From assembly GCF_048541825.1 (NCBI RefSeq), contig NZ_CP183332.1, forward strand, positions 1,984,001 to 2,048,000: a stretch of 64,000 bases of DNA, in the 5' to 3' direction. Below the pieces are notes generated by a model. That model ran no database searches, was not told where the DNA came from, and saw only the letters and a program-made list of their open reading frames with translations. The translations under genes and the position numbers were made by a program. Positions 8,883-17,098 of the stretch are shown here, one piece after another. Position 1 is the stretch's first letter; every line of letters begins with the position of its first letter. The DNA is from Caulobacter sp048541825. GTDB taxonomy: Bacteria; Pseudomonadota; Alphaproteobacteria; Caulobacterales; Caulobacteraceae.

Positions 8883-10250
8883 ATGTCCAAGGCCAGCCTG
8901 ACGTTTCTCGGGGGTGCGGGCACGGTCACCGGCTCCCGCCACCTGCTTCAGCTCGGCGGGCGCAAGGTTCTCGTCGATTGCGGATTGTTCCAGGGTCTGA
9001 AGGCGTTACGTCTGAAGAATTGGGCAGAGTTTCCGGTAGACCCGGCCGGCATCGATGCAGTCGTGCTAACTCACGCGCACCTCGATCATTCCGGCTACCT
9101 GCCAAAGCTAGTGCGCGAAGGCTTTCGGGGACCCATCTTCTGCACCAGCGCCTCGGCCGACCTTTGTGAACTCCTGCTGCTGGATAGCGCCAAGATCCAG
9201 GAGAGCGATGCGGAATTCGCCAACCGTCACGGCTTCTCCAAGCACAAGCCCGCCCTGCCGCTGTACGGCAAGCGCGACGCGCTGCGCACGCTGGAGCAGC
9301 TGCGCGCCATCGACTTCGACACGCCCACAGACCTTGGGCACGGCGCCAATCTGCTGTTCCGCCGCGCCGGGCACATTCTAGGAGCGGCGAGCGTTCAACT
9401 GCGCTGGGGCGGCAAGACTTTCGTCTTTTCGGGCGACATCGGCCGCTACGATGACCCCCTGATGCACGACCCAGTCTCCGTGGCTCAGGCGGACTACCTG
9501 CTGGTGGAGTCGACCTATGGCGATCGACAGCACGCGCAGGTCGCTCCGGCCGACGCCCTCCTGGAGGCAATCCAACGGACCACGGCGCGAGGGGGGACCG
9601 TGATCATCCCCGCCTTCGCGGTCGGTCGGGCCCAGGAGCTTCTCTATCTGTGCTGGCGTCTGAAACAGGCGGGCCGCCTGCCACTGACGCCCGTCTATCT
9701 CGACAGTCCTATGGCCATCAACGCCAGTGGCATGCTCGAGCGGCACCCGCACGACCATCGTCTCTCGCCTGATGAGTGCCGAGCCGCGATGGCCTCAGCG
9801 ACCTATGTGCAGGACGTGGAGGAATCCAAAGCGCTCAGCCACAATGGCATGCCGAAGGTGATTATCTCGGCTAGCGGCATGGCCACCGGGGGGCGCGTTC
9901 TGCACCACATCAAGGCCTACGGACCAGACCCCAAAAACACGATCCTGTTCGCCGGTTTCCAGGCCGCCGGCACGCGCGGCGAGGCCCTCATCAACGGTGC
10001 GCGGGAAGTGAAGATCCATGGCGGTTTCGTTCCCGTCCGCGCGGAGATCGACAACCTGCCCATGCTCTCGGCTCATGCCGACGCCAATGAGATTCTGCGT
10101 TGGCTTGGCGGCTTCGAGCGACCGCCCAAAAAGACCTTTATCGTGCACGGGGAGGCCGGCGCTTCGTTGGCGCTGCGGGAACGGATCGAGCAGGAACTCG
10201 GCTGGTCCTGCGTGATCCCGGCCGAGGGAGACGAGCAGGTTCTTTCGTGA
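8883..10250 (+). CDS. metallo-beta-lactamase / beta-CASP RNA-processing-type nuclease
   Basis: A 455-residue protein with the zinc motif HAHLDHSG at residues 64-71, further metal ligands in GHILGAAS and SGDIG, a beta-CASP domain (about 200-320) and an RNA-specificity end containing LSAHAD. The order matches the YSH1/CPSF-like bacterial group. Such proteins cut RNA, though the bacterial members in this gene set have not been tied to a known substrate as far as I know. ATG 8883 follows AGGA. The stop overlaps the GTG of the next gene. The operon (nuclease, AMP-phosphorylase-like enzyme, PRPP synthase) is a recurring set in proteobacteria and points to a role in RNA or nucleotide salvage. Confidence 0.9.
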   Translation: MSKASLTFLGGAGTVTGSRHLLQLGGRKVLVDCGLFQGLKALRLKNWAEFPVDPAGIDAVVLTHAHLDHSGYLPKLVREGFRGPIFCTSASADLCELLLLDSAKIQESDAEFANRHGFSKHKPALPLYGKRDALRTLEQLRAIDFDTPTDLGHGANLLFRRAGHILGAASVQLRWGGKTFVFSGDIGRYDDPLMHDPVSVAQADYLLVESTYGDRQHAQVAPADALLEAIQRTTARGGTVIIPAFAVGRAQELLYLCWRLKQAGRLPLTPVYLDSPMAINASGMLERHPHDHRLSPDECRAAMASATYVQDVEESKALSHNGMPKVIISASGMATGGRVLHHIKAYGPDPKNTILFAGFQAAGTRGEALINGAREVKIHGGFVPVRAEIDNLPMLSAHADANEILRWLGGFERPPKKTFIVHGEAGASLALRERIEQELGWSCVIPAEGDEQVLS

Positions 10251-11767
10251 CCGACGGGTCGCAGCCGCCCCTGCCCGTCCTAACCGCGCGCCGGTTGGGA
10301 CTGCTGTCACAACATGACTCCATCGTGCTGATGCGTGAGGACAGCCCGGTCTGCCGGTCGGAGGGCCACGGCCCACGCTCTCAGGTGCTGCTGATGGCCC
10401 ACGGCCGCGAGGTGATGGCGACCCTCTATCAGGTTACCGGGGGCGAACTGGTGCAGACGAACGAGGCGGGGCTCTCCGAGGCGGCTTGGGAACGACTGGG
10501 GGTGGCCGACGGGGACGAGATCCATGTCCGCCATCCGCCGGCCCTCACCTCGATGTCCAGCGTGCGCCGGCGTGTGTACGGCAAGCGCCTGGATGCTCCC
10601 TCAATGGCTGACATCATTTCCGACATTGCCGCAGGCCGCTACAACGACGTCCATCTTTCCGCCTTTCTGACCGCCTGCTCGGCCTTGCCACTGGACCGTG
10701 ACGAGGTCGTCCATCTCACCCGCGCCATGGTGCAGGCCGGCGAACAACTCAGCTGGAATTCACCGGTCGTGATCGACAAGCACTCGGTGGGTGGTTTGCC
10801 GGGCAACCGCACCACGCCGATCATCGTAGCCATTGTCGCGGCGAACGGACTAGTAATCCCGAAAACCTCGTCCCGGGCCATAACCTCTCCAGCCGGCACG
10901 GCCGACACCATGGAGACCTTGACCAATGTCGACCTCAACCTCGCGGCCATGCGCAGGGTGGTCGAACAGGAAGGCGGCTGTCTCGCCTGGGGCGGCGCCA
11001 TGCGGCTGAGCCCAGCCGACGACGTGCTCATCCGGGTGGAGCGGGTGCTCGACATCGACACTGAAGGCCAGCTGGTGGCCTCCGTGCTCTCAAAGAAAAT
11101 CGCAGCCGGATCCACCCATGTGGTGCTCGACATTCCCGTGGGGCCGACGGCCAAGGTTCGCTCCGATGACGACGCCGACGCCATCTCCGACGCGCTTACT
11201 CATGTGGCGCGGGTGTGCGGGGTTGAGGTCCGGTGTGTGCGCACCGATGGTGGTCAGCCGGTCGGTCGCGGCATCGGCCCCGCCTTGGAGGCGCGCGATG
11301 TCCTGGCCGTCCTGCGCGGCGAGCCCTCTGCTCCGTCGGACCTGCGCCGCCGCGCCTGCCTGCTGGCCGGCGCGGCGCTGGAGCTGGCGGGCCGCTGCGG
11401 TCTCGGCGAGGGGACAAGGCTGGCGGAGCGGACCCTTGCGGACGGACGGGCCTGGGCGAAGTTTCAGCGGATTTGCGAAGCCCAGGGTGGCCTGCGGGAG
11501 CCGCCACGTTCCGTCGTCAGCCGGCCGCTTTTGGCGCAGCGGTCAGGCCGCGTCATGACCATGAACAACCGCACCCTCGCGCGGCTCGCCAAGCTAGCCG
11601 GCGCCCCGGATGACAAGGCTGCGGGAGTCGAGCTCCATGTCCGCTTGGGAGACGAGGTCGCGGCGGGCGAACCGTTACTGACGGTCCACGCTGAAGCCCG
11701 GGGAGAATTAGCCTATGCTTTGGACTATGCCGCCGCCAATCCCGATATGCTGAGCATCGAGGCATGA
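10247..11767 (+). CDS. thymidine phosphorylase family protein, AMP-phosphorylase-like
   Basis: 506 residues, longer than ordinary thymidine phosphorylase (about 440) because of an extra N-terminal domain of about 90 residues, as in archaeal AMP phosphorylase. Phosphate and nucleoside site motifs are clear: KHSVGG at 178-183 and KTSSRAITSPAGTAD at 206-220. AMP phosphorylase converts nucleoside monophosphate plus phosphate to base plus ribose-1,5-bisphosphate. Here it overlaps a PRPP synthase gene, which fits a nucleotide-to-PRPP route, but the substrate is inferred. The GTG at 10247 overlaps the previous stop; the frame is open for 49 codons further upstream, inside the nuclease gene, and was not used. 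Confidence 0.85.
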   Translation: MTDGSQPPLPVLTARRLGLLSQHDSIVLMREDSPVCRSEGHGPRSQVLLMAHGREVMATLYQVTGGELVQTNEAGLSEAAWERLGVADGDEIHVRHPPALTSMSSVRRRVYGKRLDAPSMADIISDIAAGRYNDVHLSAFLTACSALPLDRDEVVHLTRAMVQAGEQLSWNSPVVIDKHSVGGLPGNRTTPIIVAIVAANGLVIPKTSSRAITSPAGTADTMETLTNVDLNLAAMRRVVEQEGGCLAWGGAMRLSPADDVLIRVERVLDIDTEGQLVASVLSKKIAAGSTHVVLDIPVGPTAKVRSDDDADAISDALTHVARVCGVEVRCVRTDGGQPVGRGIGPALEARDVLAVLRGEPSAPSDLRRRACLLAGAALELAGRCGLGEGTRLAERTLADGRAWAKFQRICEAQGGLREPPRSVVSRPLLAQRSGRVMTMNNRTLARLAKLAGAPDDKAAGVELHVRLGDEVAAGEPLLTVHAEARGELAYALDYAAANPDMLSIEA

Positions 11768-12648
11768 CCCTGCGACTGGTTCTGCCGCTACCCGGCAGTG
11801 AGGCCTTTTCAGCCCGGCTGGCCGGCGCCGGCGGCTTCGAACTTGGCGGGCTGGAATTTCGGCGCTTTCCAGACGGCGAACGCTACCTGCGGATTGACGT
11901 CGATCCGAAGGGGCGGCCGGTCGACATTGTCTGCGCGAACGCCGACGAACATTTTCTGACCCTCGCATTCGTGGCGGACGCCGTCAGAGACCTCGGCGCA
12001 TCGGAGGTCACCCTTGTGGCCCCCTATCTGGGCTATATGCGCCAGGACGCCCGGTTTCAGCCGGGCGAGGCAGTGACCTCGCGTACTTTCGCGCGCCTGG
12101 TCTCCTGCACTGTGGATCGCCTGATTACGGTCGATCCACATCTCCATCGGTTCGCACGCCTTGACGAGCTCTATGAGATTCCCTGCGTCGCCCTCCGCGC
12201 CGCGCCGCTGATCGGCGCGTGGATCGCGGGCGAGGTGGCCAACCCCCTGATCATCGGACCCGACGCGGAGAGCGAACAGTGGGCGGCGGAGATCGCGACC
12301 CAGTGCGGCGCGCCCTATGCGGTGCTGTCCAAAACACGGCGGGGCGATCGCGACGTCCAGATCGCCATGCCGGATCTCGGGCTGCACCAGGGACGCCAGC
12401 CCGTCTTGATCGACGACATAGCGTCCTCCGGGCGGACATTGATCGCGGCGAGTACCGAACTGCGCAAACAGGGCTTTCCCGCACCCGTATGCGTCGTCGT
12501 TCATGCGATCTTTGGCGGGGATGCTTTCTCCAAGGCCTCCGCAGGAGCCCTGCGCATCGCCTCAACGGACACCGTGGCCCATGCCTCGAATACGATCTCG
12601 GTCGCGCCCCTGATCGCCCACGCCCTAGCCTCGCTCAACCAAAGCTAA
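11764..12648 (+). CDS. ribose-phosphate pyrophosphokinase-like protein
   Basis: 294 residues, shorter than the housekeeping bacterial enzyme (about 315) and closer to archaeal class III PRPP synthases. YMRQDARF (91-98) belongs to the ATP-binding loop, and DDIASSGRT (217-225) is the PRPP-binding motif. It would make PRPP from ribose-5-phosphate and ATP, or possibly use another ribose phosphate produced by the neighbouring phosphorylase; the latter is inference. The start overlaps the phosphorylase stop by four bases (ATGA), so it is the last gene of the three-gene operon. Confidence 0.85.
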   Translation: MTLRLVLPLPGSEAFSARLAGAGGFELGGLEFRRFPDGERYLRIDVDPKGRPVDIVCANADEHFLTLAFVADAVRDLGASEVTLVAPYLGYMRQDARFQPGEAVTSRTFARLVSCTVDRLITVDPHLHRFARLDELYEIPCVALRAAPLIGAWIAGEVANPLIIGPDAESEQWAAEIATQCGAPYAVLSKTRRGDRDVQIAMPDLGLHQGRQPVLIDDIASSGRTLIAASTELRKQGFPAPVCVVVHAIFGGDAFSKASAGALRIASTDTVAHASNTISVAPLIAHALASLNQS

Positions 12649-13013
12649 ACGGGAGAGGGCATCCCCGCGCGGGCCATAAAGCGGACCTTCCCAAGGTCAG
12701 AGAAGAGTCAAAGATTGCCATGGGCGGCCACGTCAATTTCGGCCCGATCCAATCTCAGGCAAGCCCTACAAACGGGGCGACGCCATGCCAAACGCCTAAT
12801 CTAGCCCTCGATGCAGATAAGGCCTATCCGTCCAGCCAATCACCAAAGATCCTTCCTGGGTTGACTTGACTGTCGATTAGTTCAACTTTTACGGTCTCTT
12901 CCGGGCGAAAGTTTTTCCGCGCTAGCCTGAACCCATCCGGGCGCAAGCGCCCGAGCTGTAACGACGAAACTAGGGCGTCACTGCTGCTAGCCTACGCCAA
13001 GGATTGGACGGAG

Positions 13014-13172
13014 ATGCAGGGACACGACAAGCCGGTGAACCAGAAGGCCTTTGGGGCGACTTTGGGCGATCTGCAGACCTTGCTGGGACCCAAGGATGGC
13101 AATGGCCTCGTGACCGGGCGCGGTGAGCGCCTGAAGGGGGAATACCCGTTCCCGAACGATGGCACGCGGTAG
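13014..13172 (+). CDS. small open frame, possible remnant
   Basis: A 52-codon frame starting at ATG 13014, directly after a GGAG. The peptide MQGHDKPVNQKAFGATLGDL and what follows looks protein-like and basic, and GDLQTLLGPKDGNG reads like part of a phage or DNA-binding protein, but I recognise no family. The frame remains open upstream for a few codons before the ATG. It lies inside the decayed element and could be the end of a broken gene. Confidence 0.3.
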   Translation: MQGHDKPVNQKAFGATLGDLQTLLGPKDGNGLVTGRGERLKGEYPFPNDGTR

Positions 13173-13360
13173 CCGCAATGACCTGGCCCCCAGATGATCA
13201 CGGAAAGATGGACGATCTGGCGCGCGGTTTCAGGCCTCGCGCGCATCACGGCGGATGGCTGTGCGTCCGTCTCCCCGTCCATCGTCCACCCTCTAAGTCG
13301 CTGATTTACAAGGACCGAAGGACGATACGGACATTACAGACGATAGAATGGGGTTCGTCC

Positions 13361-13500
13361 CCATGAGGCGCGCGTGCGCGGGCGTATGGGCGCAGACGTG
13401 CGTACGTCTGTCCGTCTGTGTGTGCGGCGTGTGTCGTGTTTGAGGTGTGTGTGTTGTGTTTGGGTGTGGGTGTTTGGGTGAGTGTTTGTTGTGAGTAGGA
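13361..13500. repeat. GT-rich low-complexity tract with alternating purine-pyrimidine runs
   Basis: The plus strand begins with CG/TG alternations (GCGCGCGTGCGCG, ACGTGCGTACGT, TGTGTGTGCG) and then becomes almost pure G/T for about 70 bases. It is strikingly unlike the rest of the window and encodes no plausible protein. Alternating tracts of this type can adopt left-handed DNA. It lies about 340 bases upstream of a terminase-like remnant, so it may be part of a phage packaging region; this is inference. Confidence 0.7.
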
Positions 13501-13835
13501 TAGCCGAAAAGAAAAGAAACAAGAGCGCTAGCCAAGAGAGGGCAAAACCAGCCGCTGCCGCGCTGGTGGGCAGGTCGCTTGCCCAGCCCGCCGGGGCCTC
13601 GGTCATACCGGTCAAAAGGGAACTTGCGCATCGGGACGGTTAAGTCCATAAACAACCTGCGCTTGAAGTTGCGCCTTCCACCCGCCCGGTCACCCGATCG
13701 CGGCGGGTTTTCCATGCCTGGTCGTCGACTTAGCCCCCAGCGGGTCCCTTCCAGGGGGTAGCCCCCTATGCGGTAGGGCTGAGCGCGGGGTCACGTTAGT
13801 TCGGACCGCCAAATCATTTTGAAGTCGGTGAACCT

Positions 13836-13982
13836 ATGTCCTTGCTTGTGAGGGAGGCGGCGTTCGCTACTCGGCACAGATTGGTGCCGTCTGCAGTCAA
13901 CAACTGGAAGAAGCACGGCCTGCTGGTCTTTGCCGATGATCCAGAGCGGCCGGCCAAGCGGATGATCGACGCTGCCAAATAG
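13836..13982 (+). pseudogene. truncated phage terminase small subunit-like DNA-binding protein
   Basis: ATG 13836 opens a 48-codon frame. Its peptide contains RHRLVPSAVNNWKKHGLLVF, which resembles the helix-turn-helix start of Nu1-type terminase small subunits and related phage DNA-binding proteins. The frame meets TAG at 13980-13982, yet the same frame continues after it with plausible sequence (DLLIKGKLPAAKSRLA), as if a CAG codon had become TAG. Normal family members are well over 100 residues. This supports a decayed prophage gene; the family call is tentative. Confidence 0.45.
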
Positions 13983-14207
13983 GATCTGCTGATCAAGGGG
14001 AAGTTGCCGGCGGCGAAGTCGCGGCTTGCCCTCCCCGGCGGCCTTCGGCGGCTAAGCGCGGACAGCTTTGGTTGCGAGCACCCTGCATGTTTCGCGGGCC
14101 GGCGCGCAAGGCCTGTGGCCGCCGCCCGGGACCGGGGACAGGGCCAGGAACCGGACCGTCTAGGAGCATATTCCGTCGGCGGCATCATCCGCGCGCCCCT
14201 GACCCGG

Positions 14208-14442
14208 TTGAAATGGGCTTCATCCACCGTCCGGGCCGAAACAGACGTCCGGGGCGATCCGGCCCTGCCAAGCAAGGTCGATCCCTTAGGCCAGGTGCTT
14301 TTGGCCTTCTTCTGGGAAGGCCGCACCGTCCCGGAAATCGCCGATGCTCTGGGCGAACTGGCCCGTCGCCGATCCCCAGCCAACCGCTGCGACCGTTCAA
14401 GTCCATCAAGCTTCTCATCGTCTTCGAGGAAAGGTTTCAAGC
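14208..14442 (+). pseudogene. possible frameshifted small helix-turn-helix protein
   Basis: From a TTG at 14208 the frame encodes protein-like sequence including LLAFFWEGRTVPEIADALGE, which looks like a helix-turn-helix. It then loses sense, while the neighbouring frame picks up convincing sequence (PTAATVQVHQASHRLRGK) just before the next gene's GTG at 14443. A single-base shift near 14360 would join the two parts. I recognise no exact family. It is part of the decayed element. Confidence 0.35.
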
Positions 14443-14949
14443 GTGCGCCCTACAGAACAACCCCCCGCCCATGGGGCAAACATCGTCGCGCCGACCGGGG
14501 AGACCAACTTGCGCGCGACGGCAGCACGCCGTCCCGGAAGCCTCGCCCTGGCCTGCGCAACCCCCTGGCTGACGCCAAACCCTGCGGCACCGGAATTGAC
14601 CGCCCACGACGCGCCTGAAGGCGTTAGCGACGAAGACGCCGGGGCCATCGCGGCGGCGGCAACCACAGCCCTGCTGACTGCCCAGACCACGACCCGGAAG
14701 ATCACCGAAGACTTCAGCCCGGACTATAGCACCGCCCTATCGCCACTACTGGCCCAGACCGAAGCGCCCGGGCCCTGGAAGCTGGCCGGCGATCACCAGC
14801 CTGGCCTGATCCCGGCGGCCGAACACGCACTCCCCTGCGTCGTGGACATCGACAATGAATGTCCTGACGACATGGCCACGGCCCGCGCCGTCGCGATCGC
14901 GCTTGCGGCAAATGCTCCCGCCAGCGTCTGGGCGACGGTCGAGGGCTGA
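14443..14949 (+). CDS. hypothetical protein of the integrated element
   Basis: A 168-residue, alanine- and threonine-rich acidic protein of unknown family. The GTG at 14443 follows AGGAAAGG at good distance, and the stop lies two bases before the ATG of the next small gene, so the frame is likely real and co-transcribed with that gene and the integrase. The last third (DIDNECPDDMATARAVAIAL) looks folded; the middle is low complexity. No signal peptide or membrane segment is visible. Confidence 0.55.
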   Translation: MRPTEQPPAHGANIVAPTGETNLRATAARRPGSLALACATPWLTPNPAAPELTAHDAPEGVSDEDAGAIAAAATTALLTAQTTTRKITEDFSPDYSTALSPLLAQTEAPGPWKLAGDHQPGLIPAAEHALPCVVDIDNECPDDMATARAVAIALAANAPASVWATVEG

Positions 14950-14951
14950 CC

Positions 14952-15161
14952 ATGGGTGCCAAGCGCAATTTCCGCCAGAACGACCTCACACGGGCCATCC
15001 GCGCGGCCAAGGCGGCGGGGATCCAGCCCCATGTCTGGATAGATCGGAGCGGCGAACTGCATATCCGCGAGGACAATAACTTGGCGTTGCCAACTCATAT
15101 AGAGCAACCTATAGGTGAACCCAGCCCTTGGGATGTCCTGCTAAGTGATGACCAAGCTTGA
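14952..15161 (+). CDS. small basic protein upstream of integrase
   Basis: 69 residues. The start MGAKRNFRQNDLTRAIRAAK followed by AGIQ resembles the short basic proteins commonly found directly upstream of integrase genes in alphaproteobacterial prophages and islands, possibly excisionase-like or regulatory. The ATG follows the previous stop by two bases, and the 3' end overlaps the integrase start by 14 bases. Function is unknown. Confidence 0.65.
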   Translation: MGAKRNFRQNDLTRAIRAAKAAGIQPHVWIDRSGELHIREDNNLALPTHIEQPIGEPSPWDVLLSDDQA

Positions 15162-16173
15162 ATTGCCCTATGTGCAGCGCATCATGGATCGGCATGGGCA
15201 CGTCCGCCACTATTACAGGCGGCGGGGCTTCGCGCGCATCACCTTGCCCGGCGCGGTCGGATCGGCCGAATTCATGGCCGCGTATCAAGAGGCGACACAA
15301 GGCAAGAACGACCAGGGCGCGGGATCAAGCGAGGCCGGGTCGATATCGGGCCTTCTCGCAGCCTACTATCGCTCCAACGTCTGGCGCGACCTGTCCAAAG
15401 CGACGCAAGCCAATTACCGAAACATTCTGGATCGGTTTCGCGAGAGCTACGGTGATTGGCCCGCGCACAAGTTAACCTCAAAGCACGTTCGGGCGTTGCG
15501 CGACAAGGGAGCCGATAGACCGGGTGCAACGCGCAATCTTTTGAAGCGCCTGCGAACCGTTTATGCCTTCGGCGTTGAGCGCGAGCTGGTCTCAGTCAAC
15601 CCGGTGGCGGACGTAAAAATGCCCCGTGAGGGCGCAGGGTTCAGGCCCTGGACAGATCAAGACATCGCCCAATTCATCGCCCACTGGCCCGAAGGCTCCC
15701 GCGCGCGGCTGGCCTTAGCCCTGTTGCTCTATACAGGCCAGAGACGTTCGGACGTCGTGCGCATGGGCCGCCAGAATGTGCGCGACGGCCTCTTGCACAT
15801 CACCCAGAAAAAAGGCGGCGGGAAGGTCTCTCTCGCCATCCCCCTGCACCCTGAGCTTAAGCGCATCCTCGACACGCTCCCTAAGGACAATCTGACCTTC
15901 GTCATGACCGCCTTTGGTCGCCCGATGACGGAGGCCGGCTTTACCAAATGGTTTGGCGATTGCGTAGTTAAGGCTGGCTTGCCGCCTGACCTTAGCCCGC
16001 ACGGCCTCCGCAAAGCTGCCGCGAGGCACCTGGCAGAAGCTGGCGCGACGACGCACCAAATCGCCTCCATCACCGGCCACGCAAGCCTCAAAGAGGTCGA
16101 GCGCTATACGTTAAGCGCCAACCAACCGAAGCTCGCTCGGGCCGCAATGAAGCTGCTCCAGGACGTAAGGTGA
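15148..16173 (+). CDS. tyrosine recombinase (phage integrase family)
   Basis: A 341-residue integrase with an N-terminal DNA-binding part (about 1-60), a core-binding SAM-like domain (about 70-155) and a catalytic domain. The catalytic set is visible: Arg in TGQRRSDVVRMG, His-x-x-Arg in SPHGLRKAA, His in ITGHASLKEV and the nucleophilic Tyr in VERYTLS. ATG 15148 is used; a GTG three bases upstream is equally possible. It ends 70 bases from the 3' end of tRNA-Lys, the classic position for an element integrated into a tRNA gene. The gene appears intact even though the rest of the element is decayed. Confidence 0.92.
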   Translation: MTKLELPYVQRIMDRHGHVRHYYRRRGFARITLPGAVGSAEFMAAYQEATQGKNDQGAGSSEAGSISGLLAAYYRSNVWRDLSKATQANYRNILDRFRESYGDWPAHKLTSKHVRALRDKGADRPGATRNLLKRLRTVYAFGVERELVSVNPVADVKMPREGAGFRPWTDQDIAQFIAHWPEGSRARLALALLLYTGQRRSDVVRMGRQNVRDGLLHITQKKGGGKVSLAIPLHPELKRILDTLPKDNLTFVMTAFGRPMTEAGFTKWFGDCVVKAGLPPDLSPHGLRKAAARHLAEAGATTHQIASITGHASLKEVERYTLSANQPKLARAAMKLLQDVR

Positions 16174-16243
16174 ACAGGCTGTGTAAACCCTCAGTGTAAA
16201 CCCCTGAGGGGAACTTTGTAATCGTTGGGGAATTTATGCAAGT

Positions 16244-16318
16244 TGGTAGGCCGGGTGGGGTTCGAACCCACGACCATTCGATTAAAAGTCGAATGCTCTA
16301 CCACTGAGCTACCGGCCC
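16244..16318 (-). tRNA. tRNA-Lys (anticodon UUU)
   Basis: A 75-base cloverleaf on the minus strand including an encoded CCA end. The acceptor arm is GGGCCGG paired with CCGGCCT (a G-U pair at the end), with D stem GCTC/GAGC, anticodon stem TTCGA/TCGAA with loop CTTTTAA, and T stem GTGGG/CCCAC with loop TTCGAAC. The anticodon TTT gives lysine. The 3' end faces the integrase gene, so this is the likely attachment site of the 12.7-16.2 kb element, with the tRNA restored intact. Confidence 0.97.
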
Positions 16319-16443
16319 GCTCACGACGCGGCGACGCCGGTAGAAGCGGCGCGGAACATAGTCGGGGGGCGCCGCAGCCGCAAGCGGGGTTTCGCCGGTT
16401 GTTTGACATGACGCCGCCGCTTTTGCCGCGATAAGCTCGCTCC

Positions 16444-17094
16444 ATGCGTCAAATGCTACTCATCGCCCTGATTTTTCCGCTCTCCCTGGCCAGCGCGCCG
16501 GCGTTGTCCCAGCAGCAACCCTCGCCGACGCCACCCGCTGATTCGAAAATCCAGACCACGTCGGACGCCAACCGGGACGGTATTACCGGCGCCGTCAGCG
16601 CGCCGCTGCGTGACGTCAATATTGTTCGCACCAAGATCCCGCCGATCCTGATCGAGGCCATGAACGATCCCTACGCCCGGCCGCAGCGCGTCAATTGCGC
16701 CACCTTGATCAGTCTGGTCTCGCCGCTTGATGTCGCCCTGGGCGATGACCTCGACGCCCATCCTCCCGAAGAGAATGAAGACCTGATGGATCGCGGCCGC
16801 AAGGCCGCCGGCAGCGCTGCCCTGGGCGCGGTGGCCAGCGCCGCGCAGGACATGATTCCGATGCGCGGGTGGGTGCGCAAGCTCAGCGGCGCCGAGCGTC
16901 ACGACCGGCTGGTGCAGAGCGCCATCACCTCGGGCAATGTGCGCCGCGCCTATCTGAAAGGCCTGGGCGAGGCGCGGGGTTGCAATCCGCCAGCCACGCC
17001 GCAGCACAAGCCGCCCGCCCCCGTTCCCGTGGTCGATCCCGGAATGCCGCCGCCACCCGAAGGCTTCAAGCCGCGCTTTCCGATAAAGAACTAG
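16444..17094 (+). CDS. hypothetical exported protein
   Basis: A 216-residue protein with a clear Sec signal peptide (MRQMLLIALIFPLSLASAPALS, cleavage near residue 22) and a proline-rich C-terminus. The mature part has no motif I recognise; it contains a two-cysteine arrangement (VNCATLISL and ARGCNPPA) that could form a disulphide in the periplasm. It starts 126 bases beyond tRNA-Lys and is convergent with tgt, four bases separating the two stops. Confidence 0.7.
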   Translation: MRQMLLIALIFPLSLASAPALSQQQPSPTPPADSKIQTTSDANRDGITGAVSAPLRDVNIVRTKIPPILIEAMNDPYARPQRVNCATLISLVSPLDVALGDDLDAHPPEENEDLMDRGRKAAGSAALGAVASAAQDMIPMRGWVRKLSGAERHDRLVQSAITSGNVRRAYLKGLGEARGCNPPATPQHKPPAPVPVVDPGMPPPPEGFKPRFPIKN

Positions 17095-17098
17095 CCGC

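Larger units (their letters stand above)
12649..13835. other. long intergenic region at left edge of a decayed integrated element
   Basis: Nearly 1.2 kb with no intact gene. It holds a short possible gene remnant (13014-13172), a GT-rich and alternating purine-pyrimidine tract (about 13361-13500), and small hairpins at 12938-12953 and 13348-13364. Base and codon composition differ from the flanking operon. It likely belongs to the tRNA-Lys element whose integrase ends at 16173, but I could not find the left attachment repeat. Confidence 0.5.

Noticed and set aside
13348..13364. A hairpin with TGGGGTTCG resembling the T arm of tRNA-Lys, as a possible left attachment site
   Set aside because: Only nine bases match the tRNA gene, and the surrounding bases do not; too short to support an attachment repeat.
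16225..16434. A 69-codon plus-strand frame over the tRNA gene (with VGFEPTT)
   Set aside because: A well-known false frame produced by the antisense strand of tRNA genes.
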